The notes: generated by a model not told the origin, from the sequence alone. DNA of 7,126 nt from Alphaproteobacteria bacterium (GCA_026400595.1 JAPLOT010000314.1:1-7126), one strand, 5' to 3'; shown: positions 1 through 6,675, counted from the first letter of the stretch. Translations and numbers: made by a program.

Positions 1-66
1 CTCGATGCCCTGACCGGCGACAGGCCGCTGGAGCTTCCCTGGGCCGCGTTCCATCGTCAGGCGTGA
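1..66 (+). CDS. C-terminal end of an unidentified protein (partial)
   Basis: An open frame enters from the left edge and ends at TGA (64-66), giving 21 residues that finish in ELPWAAFHRQA. No motif in this tail identifies a family; a dehydrogenase or other sugar-metabolising enzyme would fit the neighbourhood, but that is only inference from context. The next gene starts 13 bases later on the same strand with its ribosome binding site immediately after this stop codon, so the two are probably co-transcribed. That means the promoter of the whole left operon probably lies outside the window. The frame is plausible because the following start is placed just after its stop, but a 21-codon fragment cannot be proved to be coding from sequence alone. 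Confidence 0.5.
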   Translation, partial: LDALTGDRPLELPWAAFHRQA

Positions 67-74
67 GGGAGAGG
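67..74 (+). promoter_or_regulatory. Ribosome binding site of the SorC-type regulator
   Basis: The purine-rich stretch GGGAGAGG lies five bases before the ATG at 80 and directly after the upstream stop codon. It supports 80 as the start over the in-frame ATGs at 101 and 173. Confidence 0.6.
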
Positions 75-79
75 TCCCG

Positions 80-1126
80 ATGTCCGGCAAGCCAGGTGGC
101 ATGACAGAGGCGGCGGGGCGCAAGCTGGATCCGGATCCGTCCGAAGCGGTCGCCACCGGACTTGCCGAGGCCATGGTGATCGATCCCGAGGAGCAGCTGG
201 CCACCCGCGCAGCCTGGCTCTATTTCGTCGCTGGGCTGACCCAGATCGAGATCGGCCGCAAGCTTGGCGTGAACCGCATCCGGGTGAACAGGCTTCTGGC
301 TCAGGCGCGGCGGCGCGGACTGGTACAGATTCGCATCTCGGGACGGCTCGCCAACTGCGTGGAGCTGGAGGAGCGGCTCAAGGACCGCTTCAAGCTGGAA
401 GAGGCCATCGTCGTACCCACGCCGCCGGGCCAGGCGCTGGTGCCGCATGTGATCGCGACCGCGGCAGGCCAGGCGCTGGCCAGCCGGCTGAAGGACGGCA
501 TGTCGGTTGGCGTCGGCTGGGGCCGCACGCTGCGCCTATCGCTGCGCACCGTGCCGCGCATGTCGATGCCCAACCTCTCGGTAGTCTCGCTGCTGGGCGG
601 CCTGACGCGCAGTTCGGCGATGAACCCGCACGAGACCGCCTCGCATCTCGCCGATCTTCTCGATGCGCAATGCTATCTCATAGCCGCACCGGCCTTGACC
701 GATTCGGCCGCTACGCGCGACGGGCTGATGGGCCAGGCCATGCTGAAGGAGGTCTTCGACAAGGGCGCAAAGGTGGATGTGGCTTTTCTGTCGGTGGGCG
801 AGCTCACCGCCTCCAACACCATGCTCAGTGTCGGACTGATCAGCGCGGACGATGTGCGCAGCCTCGAGAAGGCCGGCGCGGTCGGCAATATCTGCGTCTA
901 CTGGATCGACGATCTCGGACGCATCGTCGATCATCCGCTGAATGCGCGGGTCATGGCCATAAGGCCGGAACGCCTGAAGTCGATCCCCTGCGTGATCCTC
1001 GCCTCCGGTGGTCTGAACAAGATCCCGTCGATCCACGGCGCGCTGCATGCCGGCATGGTGGACGTGGTGGTCACCGACGAGGAGACGGCGGCGGGCGTCC
1101 TGGCCTTGGCGGAGCGCAAACGATGA
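80..1126 (+). CDS. SorC/DeoR-family sugar-responsive transcriptional regulator
   Basis: This 348-residue protein is a DNA-binding regulator of the SorC family, whose members bind a sugar phosphate or related metabolite and control a neighbouring catabolic operon. After a poorly conserved N-terminal stretch of about 37 residues comes a helix-turn-helix at about 53-75 (LTQIEIGRKLGVNRIRVNRL). The effector domain spans about 95-345. It shows the glycine-rich phosphate-binding motif VGVGWGRT (143-150), LLGGL (171-175) and the family's C-terminal VTDEETA motif (331-337). The architecture resembles EryD, the erythritol regulator of Brucella and rhizobia, but the neighbours here are not the eryABC set, so the name eryD is not used. 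Its stop overlaps the next start as ATGA, so it is translated with the kinase and probably senses an intermediate of that pathway. Whether it represses or activates, and its effector, cannot be told from sequence. Confidence 0.88.
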   Translation: MSGKPGGMTEAAGRKLDPDPSEAVATGLAEAMVIDPEEQLATRAAWLYFVAGLTQIEIGRKLGVNRIRVNRLLAQARRRGLVQIRISGRLANCVELEERLKDRFKLEEAIVVPTPPGQALVPHVIATAAGQALASRLKDGMSVGVGWGRTLRLSLRTVPRMSMPNLSVVSLLGGLTRSSAMNPHETASHLADLLDAQCYLIAAPALTDSAATRDGLMGQAMLKEVFDKGAKVDVAFLSVGELTASNTMLSVGLISADDVRSLEKAGAVGNICVYWIDDLGRIVDHPLNARVMAIRPERLKSIPCVILASGGLNKIPSIHGALHAGMVDVVVTDEETAAGVLALAERKR

Positions 1127-2388
1127 CCGACATCGTCCTCGGTATCGACATCGGTACGTCGGGTGTCCGCATCGCGGCGACCGACTCCGACAACCGGCTC
1201 GTCGCGCTCTCCACCGTACCCATTACGGCACCGTTGCAGAATGGTGGCCGCATCCTGCAGGACCCGGCCATCTGGCGGGAGGCGGTGGATGGCGCGCTCA
1301 AGGGTCTCGACATCAAAAGCCATGCGGTCGGCGCCATCGCTGTGGACGGGACCTCGGGTACCATCCTGATGGTGAACGCAGATGGTACGCCTGCAGGCCT
1401 CGCCTCCATGTACAATGATGTGGCCGAAGCCGCCGACCTCGCGATCGTTGCGGGTGTCGCGCCAGCGGAGACCGCCGCCCTGGGCAGCACCTCGCCCCTG
1501 GCGCGGGCCTTGCCGGTGCGGGGCGACGGGCTCCGCCTGCTGCATCAGGCGGACTGGATTGCCGGACAGCTCTCCGGCCGGTTCGACGTGACGGACGAGA
1601 ACAATGCACTGAAGACCGGATACGATCCGATGTCGCGGCGCTGGCCCGACTGGATCTCCGGGACAGGACTCGATGTGAAGGGTCTTCCCTCGGTCGTGCC
1701 TGCAGGGACGCGCACCGGAACGATCTCCGCCGCAATGGCGGAACGCTACGGGTTGCCGACCGATGTGGCGATCGTCGCGGGCACCACCGACGGCTGCGCG
1801 GCGTTCCTCGCCAGCGGTGCATCCTCGCCGGGCGATGGCGTCACCTCTCTCGGCACCACCCTGACGCTCAAGCTGCTCTCGGCGACGCCCGTCTTTGCGC
1901 CGCAGTTCGGCATCTACAGCCACCGGATCGGCGACCAGTGGCTGGCGGGCGGGGCCTCGAACACAGGTGGCGCAGCGATCGCCAAGTATTTCTCGCGCGA
2001 GGAGATCGCCCGGCTGACGCCGCTGCTTGATCCCGATCATCCGACCGGGCTGGACTTCTATCCTCTCGCGTCGCCGGGCGAGCGCTTTCCGGTGAATGAC
2101 CCGGCTTTCGCACCGCGGCTAGCACCGCGGCCGGCGGACGACCGGCTCTTCTTCCAGGCCATTCTCGAGGGCATCGCTGCCATCGAGGCCAAAGCCTATG
2201 GCAAGCTGGCGGAGCTCGGTGCCTCCCGCCTGGCCTCGATCCGCACCGTAGGTGGGGGTGCGGCCAATGCGGCCTGGTCGAAAATGCGGCTCAAGGCGCT
2301 CGGTGTTCCCGCGCGCGAAAGCCTGAGTGAGCATGCCGCTGTCGGGACCGCCAGACTGGCATGGCGCGGGATCGGCCATGCGAATTGA
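1123..2388 (+). CDS. Short FGGY-family carbohydrate kinase, probably a ketose (D-ribulose-like) kinase
   Basis: This 421-residue protein is an ATP-dependent sugar kinase of the FGGY family, made of two actin-like domains. The first phosphate loop is GIDIGTSGVR (7-16), followed by VDGTSGT (74-80), a YND motif (97-99) and TDENNALKTGYD (157-168). The second domain carries GTTDG with the likely catalytic base Asp223 (220-224), SLGTT (242-246) and the adenosine-site motif VGGGAANAAW (376-385). Typical xylulokinases and glycerol kinases have about 490-520 residues. The shorter length and motif style fit the subgroup that includes the cyanobacterial and plant chloroplast D-ribulose kinases. The ATG at 1123 overlaps the regulator stop by four bases and has GGAG at 1111-1114. 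An associated aldolase suggests the product is a ketose 1-phosphate, or is converted to a cleavable ketose phosphate, but this is inference. The substrate is unknown. Confidence 0.85.
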   Translation: MTDIVLGIDIGTSGVRIAATDSDNRLVALSTVPITAPLQNGGRILQDPAIWREAVDGALKGLDIKSHAVGAIAVDGTSGTILMVNADGTPAGLASMYNDVAEAADLAIVAGVAPAETAALGSTSPLARALPVRGDGLRLLHQADWIAGQLSGRFDVTDENNALKTGYDPMSRRWPDWISGTGLDVKGLPSVVPAGTRTGTISAAMAERYGLPTDVAIVAGTTDGCAAFLASGASSPGDGVTSLGTTLTLKLLSATPVFAPQFGIYSHRIGDQWLAGGASNTGGAAIAKYFSREEIARLTPLLDPDHPTGLDFYPLASPGERFPVNDPAFAPRLAPRPADDRLFFQAILEGIAAIEAKAYGKLAELGASRLASIRTVGGGAANAAWSKMRLKALGVPARESLSEHAAVGTARLAWRGIGHAN

Positions 2389-3142
2389 CGGGCTCTCAAC
2401 CATCGCCACGCAGTTCGGCGGCATGCTGATCGACCAGTTCGGCGTCATTCACGATGGGCAGAGACTCTATCCTGGAACGCTCCGTGTCCTGACGGAATTG
2501 AAGGCGCTGGGCATGCCGGTGGCGGTCATGACGAACTCCGGAAAGCGTGCAGCGGCGAACGTCGAACGGCTCACGCGCATGGGCGTGCCGCGTGACTGCT
2601 TCGTGGATGCCGTCAGCTCCGGCGAAGTGGCCTATGGCACCTTGACGGTGAAGCGCGCCCTGCTGATCGGAAAGGATGGCGAGGACTACGGATTCGACGG
2701 CATCGAGTTCGTATCCGATCCGGGCCAGGCCGATGTGATTCTCATTCTCGGCTCCAATGCGCCGAGGACAAGCCTTGCCGACTACCGCAGCCTGCTGTCG
2801 GGACTGACACTGCCGGCCATCTGCTGCAACCCCGACAAGTGGATGCTCACGCCGGGCGGACTCGCGCCCGCCCCCGGGGCCATCGCGTCGCTCTACGAGG
2901 AGCTGGGTGGAAATGTCACGTGGATCGGCAAGCCCTATCCGGCCATCTATCGGCATGCGGCACGGCTGATCGGTTCGCCGGAACGCATACTCTGTATCGG
3001 CGACAGTGCCGAACATGATGTGGCCGGCGGCCGCCATGCCGGGTTCCAGACGCTTCTTGTGATGACGGGCGTTTCGGCAGGCCTGACGCCGTCGCAGATC
3101 CATCCCATGCCCGATTTCCTGATGGATGACTTCAGATGGTAG
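2378..3142 (+). CDS. Class IIA HAD-superfamily hydrolase (TIGR01459-like phosphatase)
   Basis: This protein of 254 residues belongs to the haloacid dehalogenase superfamily, subclass IIA, the NagD/phosphoglycolate-phosphatase-like group with a C2 cap. Motif I is IDQFGVIHDG (18-27) with nucleophile Asp19, motif II is MTNSGK (51-56), motif III Lys185 in IGKPYP, and motif IV IGDSAEHD (207-214). The cap lies between about 80 and 175. The second acidic residue of motif I, normally the general acid two positions after the nucleophile, is Phe21. Related TIGR01459/CECR5-type proteins commonly have Trp there, so activity may be slow or unusual. The ATG at 2378 overlaps the kinase gene by 11 bases and places motif I at the usual distance from the N-terminus. 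An in-frame GTG (2327) and ATG (2333) would add 15-17 residues. In this operon it may clear or release a phosphorylated intermediate; the substrate is not known. Confidence 0.82.
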   Translation: MRIDGLSTIATQFGGMLIDQFGVIHDGQRLYPGTLRVLTELKALGMPVAVMTNSGKRAAANVERLTRMGVPRDCFVDAVSSGEVAYGTLTVKRALLIGKDGEDYGFDGIEFVSDPGQADVILILGSNAPRTSLADYRSLLSGLTLPAICCNPDKWMLTPGGLAPAPGAIASLYEELGGNVTWIGKPYPAIYRHAARLIGSPERILCIGDSAEHDVAGGRHAGFQTLLVMTGVSAGLTPSQIHPMPDFLMDDFRW

Positions 3143-3936
3143 AACTGGACAGCCTGCGGAGACTCTCGGCCCGCGCCGGATCGGATCCCCTGCTGGTGCA
3201 AGCCGCGGGCGGCAACACGTCGCTCAAGTCCGACGGCGTGATGTGGATCAAGGCGTCGGGGACCTGGCTGAAGGACGCGCTGACGCGCGACATCTTCGTG
3301 GCCGTGGATCACGCGGCGCTCATGCAGGCCCTGGCGCGGAACGATCCCGGCTGCGAGACCTGCCCGGATTTCGTCCGCACCGATCTCAATGCCTCGGGAC
3401 TGCGGCCGTCGATCGAGACCACGGTCCACGCGCTGATGCCGCAGCGCGTGGTGGTCCATGTGCATTGTGTGAACACCATTGCCTGGGCCGTCCGCAGCGA
3501 TGCGGCGGAACGGCTGTCCGAGCGGCTCGCCGGATTCACCTGGGCAGCGTCTCCCGCTGATCGCGATGCACTCGCCAAGCTTTGCGCCGGAACGCCCTAT
3601 CGCCCGGCTGCCGACGATTCAACCCATGCACTGGCGACCGATGCGCTGGCGCTGCGCCGCGGCCGGGACAAGGTCTTCTATCCCGATCACGTCGTCTTTC
3701 TCGGCGTGGGGGTTGCGACATCGCTTGCAAGCGGGGCGCCGCTGGTGGCGCTGCCGGGCGTGGGCGTGGTGATCCGTGACGATGCCAAGCCTGCCATCGA
3801 ACCCATGGGCCGCTGCCTCGCCGATGTCATGCGGCGGGTCAAGGAGGAGGATCCGCTGGTCGCGCTGACGGCGTCGGACATCGACCGGCTGGTGAACTGG
3901 GACGCGGAGAAGTATCGGCAGACGCTGAAGCCCTAG
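3136..3936 (+). CDS. Class II aldolase/adducin-family protein, RhaD-like, without a dehydrogenase domain
   Basis: This 266-residue protein matches the class II (metal-dependent) aldolase/adducin fold. Visible motifs are the phosphate-binding GGNTS (25-29) and KASGT (39-43), PSIE with candidate catalytic Glu94 (91-94), and the zinc ligands His108 and His110 in VVHVH. His185 in YPDH is the likely third ligand. The pattern, including PSIET followed by HAL, is closest to the aldolase half of the bifunctional rhamnulose-1-phosphate aldolase/alcohol dehydrogenase (RhaD, COG3347). That protein carries a C-terminal short-chain dehydrogenase absent here. Members typically split a ketose 1-phosphate into dihydroxyacetone phosphate and an aldehyde, although epimerases and decarboxylases share the fold. 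It is the last gene of the left operon, overlapping the HAD gene by 7 bases, and its stop is shared with the converging iolB gene. No kdgA-, otnC- or rhaD-specific name is justified. Confidence 0.82.
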   Translation: MVELDSLRRLSARAGSDPLLVQAAGGNTSLKSDGVMWIKASGTWLKDALTRDIFVAVDHAALMQALARNDPGCETCPDFVRTDLNASGLRPSIETTVHALMPQRVVVHVHCVNTIAWAVRSDAAERLSERLAGFTWAASPADRDALAKLCAGTPYRPAADDSTHALATDALALRRGRDKVFYPDHVVFLGVGVATSLASGAPLVALPGVGVVIRDDAKPAIEPMGRCLADVMRRVKEEDPLVALTASDIDRLVNWDAEKYRQTLKP

Positions 3937-3945
3937 GCCTTCAGC
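3924..3945. terminator. Palindrome spanning the two convergent stop codons; possible bidirectional terminator
   Basis: GCTGAAG (3924-3930) is matched by CTTCAGC (3939-3945). Between them is the perfect palindrome CCTAGG (3932-3937) flanked by a single C/C mismatch (3931 and 3938). The structure is the same on both strands and covers both stop codons: TAG 3934-3936 on plus and TAG 3935-3933 on minus. There is no T-run after either arm, so it is not a canonical Rho-independent terminator. It could still act as a hairpin that stabilises RNA ends or limits read-through, but the role is inferred. Confidence 0.4.
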
Positions 3946-4727
3946 AGCCAGGCGTGTTCGGGCGCGTTGTGGAACTTCCAGGTCCGCTTCGGACCCGCCA
4001 TGACGTTCAGGTAATAAAGATCATAGCCATGGGTCGTGGCGCAGGGGTGATAGCCTCTGGGCACCAGCACCACGTCGCCATCCTCCACCGTCACGGCCTC
4101 GTCGAGGCTGCGGTCATCTGTATAGACGCGCTGGAAGGCGAAGCCCTGGGGCGGGTTGATGCGGTGATAATAGGTTTCCTCCAGCAGCGATTCGTGTGGG
4201 AGATTGTCCTGGTCATGCTTGTGCGGCGGATAGGACGAGGTGCAGCCGCCCGGCGTGATGACCTCGACCACCAGCAGGCTTTCGGCCGGATCCCACTCCG
4301 GAATGATGTTGGTGACATGGCGGGTATTGGTGCCCTTCCCGCGAGTCTCCTGGTGCAGTCCGTCTGGGCCGATGACGCGGGACGGGATCCTGCCCTGTCC
4401 GGGGGCGGTGCAGACCGCCAGCGTCACGTCGGTCTCGGCCATGACGCTCCAGGAGTCGCCCCCGGAGATATAGACCGACCAGGGCTTGCCTTCGAAGGGC
4501 GACATGCGCGCTCCCAGCACGCCGAAATCCTCGCGTGCGGATGAGACGTGGCCGCGCCCCGAGATGAAGACGAGGCAGGTCTCGCGTCCGGCCTCGCCGC
4601 CCACCGCCCGCATGCCGGGTTTCAGCTTCCACAGGTCGAAGCCCACATAGGTCCAGCCGGCAGACTCGGGCGAGACGCGGACGATATGGCCTTCGCTGTT
4701 CTGCGGATGAATCCTGAGGTTCGACAT
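3933..4727 (-). CDS. iolB: 5-deoxy-glucuronate isomerase
   Basis: IolB converts 5-deoxy-D-glucuronate to 5-dehydro-2-deoxy-D-gluconate in cytoplasmic myo-inositol breakdown. The 264-residue product has the usual family length and the two-cupin KduI/IolB fold. The C-terminal cupin shows the expected metal-site signature: PPHKHD (167-172, with His169 and His171), LLEETYYHR (181-189, with Glu184), and RGYHP (224-228, with His227). FAFQRVYTDD (196-205) is also family-typical. The start at 4727 is chosen because the family begins with a short lead before the first cupin and because GAAGGA lies seven bases upstream. An in-frame extension to 4775 would run into the end of iolC. It follows iolC by 19 bases on the same strand, so the two form one operon, and its product is the substrate of that kinase. 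The stop codon lies inside the convergent palindrome. Confidence 0.95.
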   Translation of the reverse strand: MSNLRIHPQNSEGHIVRVSPESAGWTYVGFDLWKLKPGMRAVGGEAGRETCLVFISGRGHVSSAREDFGVLGARMSPFEGKPWSVYISGGDSWSVMAETDVTLAVCTAPGQGRIPSRVIGPDGLHQETRGKGTNTRHVTNIIPEWDPAESLLVVEVITPGGCTSSYPPHKHDQDNLPHESLLEETYYHRINPPQGFAFQRVYTDDRSLDEAVTVEDGDVVLVPRGYHPCATTHGYDLYYLNVMAGPKRTWKFHNAPEHAWLLKA

Positions 4728-4734
4728 GATGGGT

Positions 4735-4740
4735 TCCTTC
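4735..4740 (-). promoter_or_regulatory. Ribosome binding site of iolB
   Basis: On the minus strand GAAGGA precedes the ATG at 4727-4725 by seven bases and sits in the 19-base gap after the iolC stop. It fixes the start of iolB against the longer in-frame opening at 4775. Confidence 0.65.
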
Positions 4741-4746
4741 GCCGGA

Positions 4747-6675
4747 TCAGACGGTACGCCGGTGCTGCACGCCATTCCAGGTTTCTACCAGACTTGCGAA
4801 GCGTTGCGCCATGTCCGCGACGGCCTGCTCGTCCGTGATTCGCCCGGCCAGCCAGCCGTCGGCGGCCGTGTTGAAGATGGTGCGGCCCACCGCGAAGCCC
4901 TTGACCAACGGCTCTCCCGCCGCCGTGTCGAAGCCCCTGGCCAGTTCGGCTTCCGGCGCCTCGAGCCCAAGAAGCACGATGCCCCGGCACCATGGATCGT
5001 GCCGGCGGATGACGTCGCCGATGTTCCGCCAGGCCGTCGCCGTCGCCTGCGGCTCGAGCTTCCACCAGTCGGGCTTGATGCCCAGGGCATAGTGATCGGC
5101 CAGGGCGCGGGCGATCGTGCCGTCGTCCACTGCGCCATGCTTGCCGGCGATGATCTCCACCATCAGTTCGCGGCCCACCTTGCGGGCGGCTTCGTAAAGC
5201 GTGCGGATCTTCTGCGTCTGTTCGGCGCGGAGTCCGGCGGGGTCGTCGGGGTGATAGAAGGACAGGCATTTCACCGTGTGGGTGACCGGCCATTCGACGA
5301 GGCGCGCGCCCACATCCTGGCTGAATTCGAAGCGCAATGGCCGCGAGCCGGGCTCCTCCAGGGGTCGGCCCACCCAGAGACCGAGCCTTGCCGCATCGAA
5401 CATGGCCTCGCGGCCATAGATGTCGTCAAGCAAGGTGCCGAAGCCTGGCCGACCGTCCGCAACCGTCGCGATGGCCTGCATGGCGAGGCGCTTGAAGACG
5501 TTGATGCGCGCAGGCGGCGCGCCAAGACGGCTTGCCATGTCGATGAGCTGCTTGCGGTGGTCGATGGCCAGTGCCATCAGCGTGCCCGGCTGCGGCCGTC
5601 GCGTCGTTGCCCAGTGGACATGGTTGATCGCCTCGTCCCTGCGCAGGGCTCTGTACGGGCTGCCGTGGGCGAGGAAGTACTGCAGTTCCTCCCATGTCGG
5701 GATCTCGGGCGAACAAAGCAGGCGCGACACCGCGAAGGCGCCGCAGGCATTGGCCCAGGTGGCGGAGGTGGCGTGGTTCTCGCCGCGCAGCCAGCCGCGC
5801 AGGAACCCCGACATGAAGCTGTCGCCGGCGCCCAGCACATTGTAGACCTCGATCGGAAAGCCCTGGCCGACGATGCCCTTGTCGAGCGCATCGGGGATCG
5901 CATCGGGATAGACGACGCATCCCATGGGTCCGCGCTTCAGCACGATCACCGCTTTCGACAGTGCACGGATGATCTTCAGCGCTTCGAGCGTGTCCTCGCT
6001 GCCTGCGGCGATGTGGACTTCCTCTTCGGTGCCCACGATCAGGTCGCAGTCGGGAAGGATGGTCTTGAGATGGGCCGACACCCGGTCGGACCTGATGTAA
6101 CGCTCCTCGCCCGCACTCAGCCCAGCAAGCCCCCACAGATTGGGCCGGTAGTCGATGTCGAGGATGACCTTGCCGCCATGCTTCCTGGCGAGGCGCATGG
6201 CCTTGCGCTGGGCGGCATCGCTATGCGGCTTGGAGAAATGCGTGCCGGTCACCAGCACCGAAGCCGAAGAGGCGATCAGGGCCTCGTCGACATCGGAGTC
6301 GTCGAGGGCGGAATCGGCGCAATTGTCGCGGTAGAAGATGAGCGGAAAGGTCCTGTCGTTCTCGACCGAGAGAAGGACCAGGGCGGTGAGGCGCGCCGGA
6401 TCGGTCGCAATGCCGTCGAGGGCCACGCCCTCGCGCGCCATCTGCTCCTTGACGAAGCGGCCCATCTGCTCGTCGCCCACGCGGGTGATGATCGCGGACT
6501 TCAGCCCCAGCCGTGCGGTGCCGATGGCGATGTTTGCGGGACAGCCCCCCACCGACTTGGCGAAGGAGGCGATGTCTTCCAGTCGCGAGCCGATCTGCTG
6601 GCCGTAAAGATCCACCGAGCAGCGCCCGATGGTGACGACTTCCAGTTTCGGTGCGGTCTCTTGCGCGGACGACAT
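4747..6675 (-). CDS. iolC: Bifunctional 5-dehydro-2-deoxygluconokinase with C-terminal DUF2090 (putative phosphogluconate aldolase) domain
   Basis: This 642-residue protein joins two domains. Residues 10-335 are a PfkB/ribokinase-fold kinase with GGCPANIAIGTARLG (43-57) and LGAGDSFMSGF (281-291), where Asp285 is the catalytic base. This is IolC, which phosphorylates 5-dehydro-2-deoxy-D-gluconate with ATP. Residues about 350-635 are DUF2090, a class I aldolase-like barrel with MALAIDHR (367-374) and VKGFAVGRTIF (591-601). In fused proteins this domain is taken to replace the separate aldolase IolJ, cleaving the kinase product to dihydroxyacetone phosphate and malonate semialdehyde. Lys539 in WWKLEP resembles the Schiff-base lysine setting of tagatose-bisphosphate aldolase LacD, which is an inference. 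Stand-alone IolC has about 325-340 residues, so the fusion doubles the length; such fusions are common in alphaproteobacteria. Strong RBS AGGAGG precedes the start. It lies downstream of iolR and upstream of iolB on the same strand. Confidence 0.93.
   Translation of the reverse strand: MSSAQETAPKLEVVTIGRCSVDLYGQQIGSRLEDIASFAKSVGGCPANIAIGTARLGLKSAIITRVGDEQMGRFVKEQMAREGVALDGIATDPARLTALVLLSVENDRTFPLIFYRDNCADSALDDSDVDEALIASSASVLVTGTHFSKPHSDAAQRKAMRLARKHGGKVILDIDYRPNLWGLAGLSAGEERYIRSDRVSAHLKTILPDCDLIVGTEEEVHIAAGSEDTLEALKIIRALSKAVIVLKRGPMGCVVYPDAIPDALDKGIVGQGFPIEVYNVLGAGDSFMSGFLRGWLRGENHATSATWANACGAFAVSRLLCSPEIPTWEELQYFLAHGSPYRALRRDEAINHVHWATTRRPQPGTLMALAIDHRKQLIDMASRLGAPPARINVFKRLAMQAIATVADGRPGFGTLLDDIYGREAMFDAARLGLWVGRPLEEPGSRPLRFEFSQDVGARLVEWPVTHTVKCLSFYHPDDPAGLRAEQTQKIRTLYEAARKVGRELMVEIIAGKHGAVDDGTIARALADHYALGIKPDWWKLEPQATATAWRNIGDVIRRHDPWCRGIVLLGLEAPEAELARGFDTAAGEPLVKGFAVGRTIFNTAADGWLAGRITDEQAVADMAQRFASLVETWNGVQHRRTV

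Noticed and set aside
127..138. Direct repeat GGATCCGGATCC near the regulator start
   Set aside because: A six-base tandem encoding Asp-Pro-Asp-Pro in a variable N-terminal region; too short to mean anything.
670..1122. Upstream extension of the kinase frame into the regulator gene
   Set aside because: The added 151 residues are Arg/Gly-rich shadow sequence; the kinase fold begins right after the ATG at 1123, which has its own ribosome binding site.
931..2040. A 369-codon open frame on the minus strand across the regulator and kinase
   Set aside because: It crosses two convincing genes, has no motifs and shows the composition of a GC-rich shadow frame.
2327..2377. Longer start for the HAD protein (GTG 2327 or ATG 2333)
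   Set aside because: The added residues read as out-of-frame kinase sequence and the family's motif I is already correctly spaced from the ATG at 2378. It cannot be fully excluded.
2396..3103. A 235-codon minus-strand frame opposite the HAD gene
   Set aside because: It has no domain features and lies entirely inside a gene with all four HAD motif regions recognisable.
4728..4775. Sixteen-residue N-terminal extension of IolB
   Set aside because: It would overlap the end of iolC, and the ATG at 4727 has a good ribosome binding site and the family-typical N-terminus.
3933..6675. Horizontal transfer or mobile-element boundary at the operon junction
   Set aside because: No integrase, insertion-sequence ends, tRNA or target duplication is visible, and base composition looks the same on both sides of 3936.
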